Of a stretch of DNA of 51,675 bases, positions 1-7,240 are shown piece by piece. Under the pieces are notes generated by a model. That model had not been told where the DNA came from, searched no databases, and saw only the letters and a program-made list of their open reading frames with translations. The stretch comes from Pelagibius sp041565695 (GTDB lineage Bacteria; Pseudomonadota; Alphaproteobacteria; Kiloniellales; Kiloniellaceae), in contig JBFGUI010000001.1 in the NCBI GenBank assembly GCA_041565695.1, positions 1 to 51,675 of the forward strand, written 5' to 3'. The position numbers and the translations under genes were made by a program. Positions within the stretch are counted from its first letter, which is position 1; each line of letters starts with the position of its first letter.

Positions 1-2
1 AC

Positions 3-1025
3 AACGGCAAGCTCGATCTCACCGCCGTCGAGGGCCTCGCCGATCTGATCAACGCCGAGACCGAAGCCCAGCGGCGCCAGGCGCTCCGCCAGCTCGAGGG
101 CGGCCTGGCGCGGCGCTGCGGCGACTGGGCGGCGCGGCTCACCCGGGTGCTGGCGCACTTCGAGGCGGCGATCGACTTCGTCGAGGAGGATCTGCCGGCC
201 GACCTCGGGGCGGCGGCCCTGAGGGAGGCGGTCGCCGTGGGCGAGGAGATCGCCGCGGCGCTCGACGACCGGCACCGTGGCGAGCGTCTGCGCGAGGGCC
301 TTTCGGTGGTCATCCTCGGGGCGCCCAACGCGGGCAAGTCGTCGCTGCTGAACGCCCTGGCGCGGCGCGACGTCGCCATCGTCTCGGAGACGGCCGGCAC
401 CACCCGGGACATCGTCGAGGTGCACCTCGACCTGGCCGGCTACCCGGTGACCCTGGCCGACACCGCGGGGCTGCGGCCCGGCGCGGCGGGCGACGATCCG
501 CAGGCGGCGATCGAGCGGCTCGGCATGGCCCGGGCGCGGGAACGGGCGGCCCAGGCCGATGTGACGCTGCTGCTGGTCGACATGGCGGCGGCGCTGGCCG
601 AATCGGACGTCGTGGAACACGCCAGGGCGCTGTGGGACGCGCGGGCGCTGGTGCTGCTCAACAAGGCCGACTGCTGCACCGAGGCCGAGCGGGAACGCCT
701 CTCTGCGGCCCTGGCGGCGTGGGATCCGGTGATCGTTTCGGCTCGGACCGGCCTCGGGCTCGACCGGGCGCTGGCGCGGCTGGTCGGCTTGGCGGAGGAG
801 GCCTTCGGCGGGGCGGAGGCGGCCGCCGGGATTACCCGCCTGCGCCACCGCCGCGCGCTGCAGGAGTGTCGGGAAGCGCTGGTCCGGGCGGGGGCGGCGC
901 TGCTGCCGGAGCTGGTGGCCGAGGAGCTGCGCCTGGCGCTGCGGGCCCTGGGCCGGATCTCCGGGCGGGTCGATGTGGAAGACCTACTAGATATAGTGTT
1001 TGCGGACTTCTGTATTGGCAAGTGA
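3..1025 (+). CDS. mnmE: tRNA uridine-5-carboxymethylaminomethyl GTPase MnmE (5' truncated by window start)
   Basis: MnmE with MnmG installs the cmnm5 group on U34 of several tRNAs, using GTP, a methylene-tetrahydrofolate carbon and FAD. The reading frame is already open at the window edge: the first codons read NGKLDLTAVEGLADLI, typical of the end of the folate-binding N-domain, so roughly the first 100 residues lie outside. The G domain shows G1 GAPNAGKS (nt 318-341), G2 TAGTTRD, G3 DTAG and G4 NKAD. The C-terminus is FADFCIGK, the conserved FCIGK tail whose cysteine is needed for catalysis. An ATG at nt 147 is internal and not the start. The gene is followed by a parS site and mnmG, the usual alphaproteobacterial order. 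Family and frame are certain; only the true start is missing. Confidence 0.97.
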   Translation, partial: NGKLDLTAVEGLADLINAETEAQRRQALRQLEGGLARRCGDWAARLTRVLAHFEAAIDFVEEDLPADLGAAALREAVAVGEEIAAALDDRHRGERLREGLSVVILGAPNAGKSSLLNALARRDVAIVSETAGTTRDIVEVHLDLAGYPVTLADTAGLRPGAAGDDPQAAIERLGMARARERAAQADVTLLLVDMAAALAESDVVEHARALWDARALVLLNKADCCTEAERERLSAALAAWDPVIVSARTGLGLDRALARLVGLAEEAFGGAEAAAGITRLRHRRALQECREALVRAGAALLPELVAEELRLALRALGRISGRVDVEDLLDIVFADFCIGK

Positions 1026-1027
1026 TA

Positions 1028-1037
1028 GGGGTACCCC
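1028..1037. repeat. Short perfect palindrome beside parS
   Basis: GGGGTACCCC is a perfect 10-nt palindrome starting three bases after the mnmE stop and ending five bases before the parS core. With flanking TA on both sides it is almost a 15-nt inverted repeat. It could be coincidental, or a small hairpin at the mnmE transcript end. No function is asserted. Confidence 0.5.
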
Positions 1038-1042
1038 CTAGA

Positions 1043-1058
1043 TGTTTCACGTGAAACA
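1043..1058. promoter_or_regulatory. parS centromere site 1 (ParB nucleation)
   Basis: TGTTTCACGTGAAACA is a perfect match to the bacterial parS consensus, and one further base on each side keeps the symmetry (nt 1042-1059). It lies in the mnmE-mnmG intergenic space, 2.7 kb from parA. ParB dimers bind parS and, with CTP, slide outward to form the partition complex. Basis: exact sequence match plus established ParB-parS knowledge. Confidence 0.97.
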
Positions 1059-1140
1059 TTGCGAGACATAGGCGCTCGGCACGCTTGAATGCGGCCGGCG
1101 GCTTGCTATAACCCGCGCAGATGCGCTTGGAGCCCGCGGT

Positions 1141-3057
1141 ATGGGTGAGGGAAACAGCTTCGATGTGATCGTGGTGGGCGGCGGCCATGCCGGCTGCGAG
1201 GCCGCCGGCGCGGCCGCGCGCCTCGGTGCCCGCACCGCCCTGGTCACCCACCGCCGGGACAGCATCGGGGTCATGTCGTGCAACCCGGCCATCGGGGGAC
1301 TCGGCAAGGGCCACCTGGTGCGGGAGATCGATGCGCTGGACGGCGTCATGGGCCGGGTCGCGGATGCGGCCGGGATCCAGTTTCGTGTGCTCAATGCCAG
1401 CAAGGGGCCGGCGGTACGCGGCCCCCGCGCCCAGGCCGACCGCAAGCTCTATCGCCAGGCCATGCAGGCGGTTCTGGGCGCGCAGGCAAACCTGACCATC
1501 GTCGCGGCGGCGGTCGAGGATCTGGTTATCGATGGCGGTGGCCGCTGCAGCGGCGTACGGACAGTCCTGGGCGAGATCCTGGCGGCGGGGGCGGTGGTGC
1601 TGACCACCGGCACCTTCCTGCGCGGTATGATCCACATCGGAGAGGAGAAAATTCCGGCGGGGCGGGTCGGCGAGGCGCCGGCCCTGGGCCTCGCGGCCAG
1701 TCTGGCGCGGGCCGGCTTTACCCTCGGGCGGCTCAAGACCGGCACGCCGCCGCGGCTCGACGGCCGGACGATCGACTACAGCCACCTTACCGAGCAGCCC
1801 GGCGATGCGGTGCCGGAGCCCTTTTCGCGCCTGACCGCGGCCATCAGCCAACGCCAAGTCTGCTGCCACATCACCCATACCACCGAGGCCGGTCATTCGC
1901 TGATCCGCGCCAACCTGGACCGGGCGCCGCTCTATTCCGGGCAGATCGAGTCTGTCGGGCCGCGCTACTGCCCCTCGATCGAAGACAAGGTGGTGCGCTT
2001 CGCCGAGCGGGGCCAGCACCAGATCTTCCTGGAGCCCGAGGGCCTGGACGATGCCACGGTCTATCCCAACGGCATTTCGACCTCGCTGCCACGGGACGTA
2101 CAGCTGGCGCTCCTCAAGACCATTCCGGGGCTGGAACAAGCGGTCATGCTGCAACCCGGCTATGCTATCGAGTATGACTACGTCGACCCGCGCGAGCTCC
2201 TTGTCTCCCTCGAAACCCGGCGTCTGCCGGGTCTGTTCCTCGCCGGTCAGATCAACGGCACCACCGGCTACGAGGAGGCGGCGACCCAGGGCCTGTTGGC
2301 CGGGCTGAACGCGGCGCTGCGCGCCGGGGCCGCCGGCGCCGACGGGGCCGCGGGGGTGTTCACCCTGGACCGCTCGGAAGCCTACATCGGCGTGCTGATC
2401 GACGACCTGGTGACCCGCGGCGTCAGCGAGCCTTACCGGATGTTCACCAGCCGGGCGGAGTACCGCCTGCGTCTCAGGGCCGACAACGCGGACCAGCGGC
2501 TGACCGGCCGGGGCATCGCCCTGGGCTGCGTGGCCGCGCCCCGGCGCCGGGTCTACGAGGATCGTCTGGCGGCCCTGGCCGCGGCGCGGGCCTTGGCGGA
2601 GTCGCTGACCGCGACGCCCAACAGCCTGGCGGCGGCGGGTCTGGCCATCAACCAGGACGGCGTGCGGCGCAGCGCCTTCGAGCTGCTGCGCTACCCGGAG
2701 ATCGACCTGGCCCGGCTGGCGGATGTCTGGCCGGAACTCCGGACCCTGGAGCCGGGCATCGCGCGGCAGATCGAGATCGAGGGCCGTTACCAGGGATACC
2801 TGGCGCGCCAGGAAGCGGACATCCGTGCCTTCCGCAAGGACGAGGCCCTGGAGCTGCCGGCCGACCTGGATTACGGCGCCATCGGCGGCCTCTCCACCGA
2901 GGTCAGGCAGATCCTGTCGAAGGCGCGCCCTGCGACCCTGGGGGCGGCGTCCCGCATCCCCGGCGTGACGCCGGCGGCGACCCTGGCGCTGCTGCGCTTC
3001 GTGCGCAAACGGGAGCGGGCGCCCGGCAGCGCCGCGCCCCGGCCCTCCGCCGCCTGA
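1141..3057 (+). CDS. mnmG: tRNA uridine-5-carboxymethylaminomethyl(34) synthesis enzyme MnmG
   Basis: FAD-dependent partner of MnmE in U34 modification, cytoplasmic. 638 residues, normal for the family. The Rossmann FAD site is at residues 13-22 (GGGHAGCEAA). It is followed by the family signature SCNPAIGGLGKGH, the second signature GLFLAGQINGTTGYEEAA, and the C-terminal tRNA-binding helical domain beginning near LRADNADQRLT. The ATG at 1141 is taken because the FAD motif begins at the usual distance from it; a GGAG lies about 9 nt upstream. It lies 115 bp after mnmE with parS in between, so it may have its own promoter. Nothing in the sequence suggests loss of function. Confidence 0.98.
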   Translation: MGEGNSFDVIVVGGGHAGCEAAGAAARLGARTALVTHRRDSIGVMSCNPAIGGLGKGHLVREIDALDGVMGRVADAAGIQFRVLNASKGPAVRGPRAQADRKLYRQAMQAVLGAQANLTIVAAAVEDLVIDGGGRCSGVRTVLGEILAAGAVVLTTGTFLRGMIHIGEEKIPAGRVGEAPALGLAASLARAGFTLGRLKTGTPPRLDGRTIDYSHLTEQPGDAVPEPFSRLTAAISQRQVCCHITHTTEAGHSLIRANLDRAPLYSGQIESVGPRYCPSIEDKVVRFAERGQHQIFLEPEGLDDATVYPNGISTSLPRDVQLALLKTIPGLEQAVMLQPGYAIEYDYVDPRELLVSLETRRLPGLFLAGQINGTTGYEEAATQGLLAGLNAALRAGAAGADGAAGVFTLDRSEAYIGVLIDDLVTRGVSEPYRMFTSRAEYRLRLRADNADQRLTGRGIALGCVAAPRRRVYEDRLAALAAARALAESLTATPNSLAAAGLAINQDGVRRSAFELLRYPEIDLARLADVWPELRTLEPGIARQIEIEGRYQGYLARQEADIRAFRKDEALELPADLDYGAIGGLSTEVRQILSKARPATLGAASRIPGVTPAATLALLRFVRKRERAPGSAAPRPSAA

Positions 3058-3099
3058 GGGTGGCGCCATGCCGCCGGTTGGGGAGGGGGCCCGCCGCCG

Positions 3100-3756
3100 A
3101 TGAGGCCCGAGGAATTCCAGGCCCGCTTCGCTGTTTCACGTGAAACAATGGCGCGCTTCCGCCGCTACGCAGCGCTGCTCGTCAAATGGAACCGGGCCAT
3201 CAACCTGGTCGGCCCGAAGACACTGGACGATCTCTGGCGGCGTCATTTCCTCGACTCGGCCCAGCTGCGGACTTATCTGCCGCAGGTGCCCGACACCGGG
3301 GAACGGCAGATCCTCGATGTCGGTGCCGGCGCCGGTTTTCCCGGCATGGTCCTTGCCCTGCTGGACTGCGGCCGGGTCCACCTCGTGGAGTCCGACCAGC
3401 GCAAGGCCCAGTTTCTGCGCGAGGTGGCGCGGGAAACCGGCGCGCCGGTCGAGGTCCATGCCGCACGGGTCGAAAGCCTGCGCCAGCCACAGGATCTGCC
3501 GGAAATCGACGTGGTCACCTGCCGGGCCTTCGCCCCGCTGCCTCGGTTGCTGGCCCTGACCGAGCGCTTTCTGCTGCCGCGGGAGGGCAAAAAACAGCCC
3601 GTCGGCCTGTTTCTGAAGGGGCGTCGGGTGGAAGAGGAATTGACCGAAGCGGGCAAAAAGTGGAGACTGCAGCTAGACCGCTTTGAGAGCGAGAGTGATC
3701 CTGAGGGGTCAATCCTGCGTCTCAAGCTTCTATCTCTTGGGGATGGAACGTCTTGA
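3100..3756 (+). CDS. rsmG: 16S rRNA (guanine527-N7)-methyltransferase RsmG, with parS inside the coding region
   Basis: RsmG methylates N7 of G527 in 16S rRNA with S-adenosylmethionine; its loss gives low-level streptomycin resistance in other bacteria. 218 residues. The SAM-binding motif I is VGAGAGFPG at residues 74-82, and the N-terminal KWNRAINLVGP and RHFLDSAQL blocks are typical. Residues 12-16 (VSRET) are encoded by a complete parS site, so the peptide there is partly dictated by ParB binding. The stop TGA overlaps the TTG start of parA (TTGA), which implies translational coupling of rsmG and parA. Confidence 0.97.
   Translation: MRPEEFQARFAVSRETMARFRRYAALLVKWNRAINLVGPKTLDDLWRRHFLDSAQLRTYLPQVPDTGERQILDVGAGAGFPGMVLALLDCGRVHLVESDQRKAQFLREVARETGAPVEVHAARVESLRQPQDLPEIDVVTCRAFAPLPRLLALTERFLLPREGKKQPVGLFLKGRRVEEELTEAGKKWRLQLDRFESESDPEGSILRLKLLSLGDGTS
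3132..3147. promoter_or_regulatory. parS centromere site 2, inside rsmG
   Basis: Perfect 16-nt parS TGTTTCACGTGAAACA embedded in codons 11-16 of rsmG, where it encodes VSRET plus flanks. It lies about 0.6 kb upstream of parA and 2.1 kb from parS site 1. Two exact copies within 2.1 kb of parAB mark this as the chromosomal centromere region. Confidence 0.97.
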
Positions 3757-4607
3757 ATCTACAACATGTTGACGCGCAGCCGGAGCGCGGGACGATCCCG
3801 CCGACGCCGATCGCGACCCGTGTGCTCGCTGTCGCCAACCAGAAGGGCGGCGTCGGCAAGACCACGACCACAGTGAATCTGGCCACGGCGCTGGCCGCCT
3901 GCGACAAGCGGGTGCTTATCATCGACCTGGATCCCCAGGGCAATGCCAGCACCGGCCTGGGAGTCGCGGCGAACAAACGCGACCACAGTGCCTACCAGGT
4001 GCTGCTCGACGGCATGCCGCTGATGGAGGCGGTGACCCGCACCCTGGTGCCGGGCATGGACATCGTTCCCTCGGGGGTCGATCTCTCCGGCGCCGAGCTC
4101 GAGCTGATCGACGTGCCGCAGCGCGAGTACCGCCTGCGGGACGCGATCCGGGCGGCGCGGGGGACCTATGATTTCGTGCTGATCGACTGCCCGCCGGCGC
4201 TCGGCCTGCTGACCCTCAATGCGCTGGTCGCGGCAGATTCGGTGCTGGTTCCACTGCAGGCGGAGTTCTACGCGCTGGAGGGTCTCAGCCACCTGCTGCG
4301 GACCATCGACCGGGTACGCCGCAGCCTCAACACCGGGCTGTCGCTGCAGGGTGTGGTGCTCACCATGTTCGACCGGCGCAACAATCTCTGCGAGATGGTT
4401 GCGGCCGATGTGCGCGAGTATCTGGGCGAACGGGTCTACAAGACCATGATCCCACGCAACGTGCGGGTCTCCGAGGCGCCGTCGCACGGCAAGCCGGTGC
4501 TGCTCTATGATATGCGCTGCGCCGGCGCCCAGGCTTACATCCGCCTGGCGCGGGAGATCCTGCAGCGCGAGAACGAGCTGACCGGGCAGCCGGCCCTGGC
4601 CTCCTAG
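3753..4607 (+). CDS. parA: Chromosome-partitioning ATPase ParA (Soj)
   Basis: Deviant-Walker ATPase that binds nucleoid DNA as an ATP dimer and moves ParB-parS complexes. 284 residues. The deviant Walker A is KGGVGKTT at residues 31-38 with both lysines, A' is IDLDPQGNAS near 57-66 and Walker B is FVLIDCPPALG. The start is a TTG at 3753 overlapping the rsmG stop; no ATG lies upstream in frame. About 22 residues precede the conserved RVLAVANQKGG strand, so a GTG at that strand is a less likely alternative start. It forms an operon with rsmG upstream and parB downstream. Confidence 0.97.
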   Translation: MNLQHVDAQPERGTIPPTPIATRVLAVANQKGGVGKTTTTVNLATALAACDKRVLIIDLDPQGNASTGLGVAANKRDHSAYQVLLDGMPLMEAVTRTLVPGMDIVPSGVDLSGAELELIDVPQREYRLRDAIRAARGTYDFVLIDCPPALGLLTLNALVAADSVLVPLQAEFYALEGLSHLLRTIDRVRRSLNTGLSLQGVVLTMFDRRNNLCEMVAADVREYLGERVYKTMIPRNVRVSEAPSHGKPVLLYDMRCAGAQAYIRLAREILQRENELTGQPALAS

Positions 4608-4628
4608 GGGCAGACCGGGACCGGATAA

Positions 4629-4648
4629 TCATTCCGATAACGGAATGA
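4629..4648. repeat. Inverted repeat between parA and parB
   Basis: TCATTCCG and CGGAATGA form an 8-bp perfect stem with an ATAA loop, in the 110-nt gap between the parA stop and the parB start. No T-run follows, so it is not a classical terminator. It could stabilise the parA 3' end or tune the parA:parB ratio. Inference only. Confidence 0.45.
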
Positions 4649-4717
4649 ATGCTGCCGGCGCAAGAGGCCGCGAGGGGTGGGTCCTGGCGGCGCGGCCGGC
4701 AGAGGGAAGACGACGAC

Positions 4718-5638
4718 ATGACTGACGGGCCATCATCGGAACACGGCAAGCGGACCAATCTCGGCCGCGGCTTGGCCGCGCTGTTCGGCGAAGAAAACGA
4801 GGACTACGCCTCCCTCGACAAGGTGCGCTCGACCAAGACCGTCCCGATCGAACACCTGCGCCCGGGCCGTTATCAGCCACGCCATCGTTTCGATGCCGAA
4901 ACGGTAAACGCCCTGGCCGAATCGATCAAGGCGCAGGGCATCCTGCAGCCGATCCTGGTGCGGCGGGTGCCCGACCGACCCAACGAGTTCGAGATCGTCG
5001 CCGGCGAGCGGCGCTGGCGCGCCGCCCAGATCGCCAAGCTGCACGAGGTGCCGGTCCTCATCCGCGACCTGACGGATGCGGAATCCCTCGAGCTGGCCAT
5101 CGTCGAGAATGTCCAAAGACAAGACCTGACCCCACTGGAAGAGGCCGAGGGCTACCGCCGTCTGATCGACGAGTTCCAGCACACCCAGGAGGATCTGGCG
5201 CGCAGCCTGGGCAAGAGCCGCAGCCACATCGCCAACACCCTGCGCCTGCTCGGCCTGCCCGAGAGCATCAAGACCCTGGTGGAAGAGGGCCAGCTGACCG
5301 CCGGCCATGCCCGCGCCCTGCTCGGTTGCGACAACGCCGAGGAACTGGCCGACAGGATCGTGCGCCAGGGTCTCAACGTGCGCCAGGCGGAAAAGCTGGT
5401 GCAGGACGCCAAATCGTCCGCCGGCACGGCCCGCAAGTCGAAAAAGCCGGCCGCGGAGCCTCCGGCCAAGGACACCGACACCCTGGCACTCGAACGCGAT
5501 CTCACTGCGCTGCTCGGCCTCAAGGTCAGCATCAACTTCCAGGGCAGTGGCGGCTCCCTGACGATCCACTACAAGACCCTGGAACAGCTGGACGACGTGC
5601 TGCACCGGCTGAACCAGATGCCGCCGCCAGCGCTTTAA
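4718..5638 (+). CDS. parB: Chromosome-partitioning CTPase ParB (Spo0J)
   Basis: Binds parS, hydrolyses CTP, spreads along DNA and stimulates ParA. 306 residues from the ATG at 4718, chosen because an AGAGGGA ribosome site lies 10 nt upstream; an in-frame ATG at 4649 would add a non-conserved Arg-rich leader. Order of elements: N-terminal ParA-contact segment LGRGLAALFG (15-24), CTP/nucleotide boxes including GERRWR (96-101), helix-turn-helix around 156-176 (TQEDLARSLGKSRSHIANTLR), a linker rich in Lys/Ala/Pro, and a C-terminal dimerisation domain. Its binding sites are the two parS copies upstream. It converges on holA with 24 bp between the stops. Confidence 0.97.
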   Translation: MTDGPSSEHGKRTNLGRGLAALFGEENEDYASLDKVRSTKTVPIEHLRPGRYQPRHRFDAETVNALAESIKAQGILQPILVRRVPDRPNEFEIVAGERRWRAAQIAKLHEVPVLIRDLTDAESLELAIVENVQRQDLTPLEEAEGYRRLIDEFQHTQEDLARSLGKSRSHIANTLRLLGLPESIKTLVEEGQLTAGHARALLGCDNAEELADRIVRQGLNVRQAEKLVQDAKSSAGTARKSKKPAAEPPAKDTDTLALERDLTALLGLKVSINFQGSGGSLTIHYKTLEQLDDVLHRLNQMPPPAL

Positions 5639-5662
5639 GCCAATTTCCGACGGGCAGAGCTC

Positions 5663-6691
5663 TCAGCCGGCGCGCCGCCGGCCCCCCGGCGCATTGGCGG
5701 CGATCTCCAGCAACGCGCGTGCCGCCAAGGTTTCCGCCGGCGCGCCGCTGCGCTTGCAGGCCGCCTCTGCTTCCAGCAGCCGCTCCAGCGCCCGGGCAAG
5801 CTGGGCCGGGCGCCAGGCCGCTGCCTGGGCCTTGAAGGCGGGCGCCAATTTCCAGAACACCGGCGGCCGCAGCTGCTTCATCGCCACCTCGGCGCCGCCC
5901 GGCGCACCGGCCACCACGTGGAGGCGCTGGAAGTGGCGGGCGGCCGCGCGCAGCAGCGTGACCGGCGCGTTGCCTTCGGCGAAACTGCGCGCCAGGGCAC
6001 GTTCCAGGGCCGCCAGATCCCCGCTGCCCGTCGCCAGGGCGACGTCGTCGAGACTGAGCAGCGCCGAGTCGCCGACACAGGCCACCGCGTCCTCGAGCGA
6101 GACCTCGCCGCCCCCTGCCTTGTAGAGCGCCAGCTTCTCGAGCTCGCTGCGGGTCAGGCCCCGGTCGCCGCCGAGCTGTCCGGCGAGGAAGTCGACCGCT
6201 TCCCGGCTGATGCCGAGACCGGCCTTGGAGAAGTAGCCGCGAATCACCTCCGGCAGGCTGCGTTCGTCGTCGTGGTAGCAGGCCAGCGCCACCGCGCTCT
6301 TGTCGCCTTCGAACAGCTTGCGCAGGCTCGAGCGTGCCGGCAGGTCATCGCCCTCGACCACCACGAAGGCCTCGCCCGGTGACCCGGCCAGAAAGTCCTT
6401 CAAAACCGCCGTCGCCTTGTCACTCACATCGCGTACGCGTACAAAACGCGAGCCGCCGCCAAAGACCAGCGCCGCGGCCTCGTCCGCCAAGCGCGCCGGG
6501 TCCTCCGCCAGCTGGCTGCCGCTCAACTCGGTTACGGAGAAGGGATCATTGGGATCGTCGACCACATGGGCCAGCAGCGCGGCACTGCGCTCGCGCCGCA
6601 GGCCCGCGTCCGGACCGTACAACAGCACCGCACGTACGTTCGGATCCGGTTGCTGGATAAAGCGTTCCGCCTGCCTGCCACTCAGCTTCAC
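5663..6691 (-). CDS. holA: DNA polymerase III subunit delta
   Basis: Delta subunit of the clamp loader, which opens the beta sliding clamp. 342 residues. The N-terminal AAA+-like domain begins VLLYGPDAGLRRERS with the lineage's GPDxGL motif, a degenerate P-loop as expected for delta, followed by the helical lid and C-terminal collar (LLRAAARHFQRLH, AALERALARSFAEG). It starts with GTG at 6691 and has a GGGAGG site just upstream. It sits 18 nt downstream of lptE in the conserved order leuS-lptE-holA and is convergent with parB. Confidence 0.94.
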   Translation of the reverse strand: MKLSGRQAERFIQQPDPNVRAVLLYGPDAGLRRERSAALLAHVVDDPNDPFSVTELSGSQLAEDPARLADEAAALVFGGGSRFVRVRDVSDKATAVLKDFLAGSPGEAFVVVEGDDLPARSSLRKLFEGDKSAVALACYHDDERSLPEVIRGYFSKAGLGISREAVDFLAGQLGGDRGLTRSELEKLALYKAGGGEVSLEDAVACVGDSALLSLDDVALATGSGDLAALERALARSFAEGNAPVTLLRAAARHFQRLHVVAGAPGGAEVAMKQLRPPVFWKLAPAFKAQAAAWRPAQLARALERLLEAEAACKRSGAPAETLAARALLEIAANAPGGRRRAG

Positions 6692-6709
6692 GGCCGGCCT
6701 CCCGGCGGA

Positions 6710-7240
6710 TCAGCCGTTGGCAAAATAGAGAGCAAGCCGGGTCTGGATGTCATCGGCGAGCTCGCGCAGGGCGCGTTCGCGCGCATCGCCTTCGGACACC
6801 GTCGTCGCAAAGGGATTCTCCAGGATGTCGTAGCTCGTGGTCGACGTGGACTGTCCGCTGAACAGGGACTGGCCGCCGCTGACATCGAGCAGCGAAAACT
6901 TCGCCTGCATGCGCAGGTTCGCGCGGGTCGCCGTTTCGTCGCGTCGCACGCCGAGCTCACTCAGGGTTTCGGTCAGCTCGACGCGCAGACGATAGCTGGG
7001 CGACAGCGGCTGTCCGTCCGGATTGAGCCGGTCGCGCAGGAAGTTGTGCATCTGCTGGCCGACGCGGTCGCGCAGCGGGTCGATGCGCACCGCGGCAAGC
7101 TCGGTCGCGACGCTCGATTGTGCCTGCTGCTGTGGCTGGCCGTAGAGCGGCTGGAAGCCGCAGGCGGCGAGCCCGAGCAGACCCAGCGCCGCCACGCAGT
7201 GCAACGCGCCGCGCCGGAGCTTTCTGCTAGACCACGACAT
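6710..7240 (-). CDS. lptE: LPS-assembly lipoprotein LptE
   Basis: LptE plugs the LptD barrel that inserts lipopolysaccharide into the outer membrane. 176 residues from the ATG at 7240. The start is set by a lipoprotein signal: basic KLRR, a hydrophobic stretch and lipobox LAAC with Cys27, then the family signature GFQPLYG right after it. It overlaps the 3' end of leuS by 14 nt, so translation is probably coupled. The mature part has the strand-rich LptE fold (RLRVELTETLSELG, LLDVSGGQSLFSGQS). A longer in-frame reading exists up to 7375 but lies inside leuS and lacks a signal peptide. Confidence 0.93.
   Translation of the reverse strand: MSWSSRKLRRGALHCVAALGLLGLAACGFQPLYGQPQQQAQSSVATELAAVRIDPLRDRVGQQMHNFLRDRLNPDGQPLSPSYRLRVELTETLSELGVRRDETATRANLRMQAKFSLLDVSGGQSLFSGQSTSTTSYDILENPFATTVSEGDARERALRELADDIQTRLALYFANG

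Noticed and set aside
832..3069. Long minus-strand open frame of 745 codons opposite mnmG
   Set aside because: Composition is Arg/Gly/Gln/His-rich without family motifs, a typical antisense shadow of a high-GC gene; the plus-strand MnmG is unambiguous.
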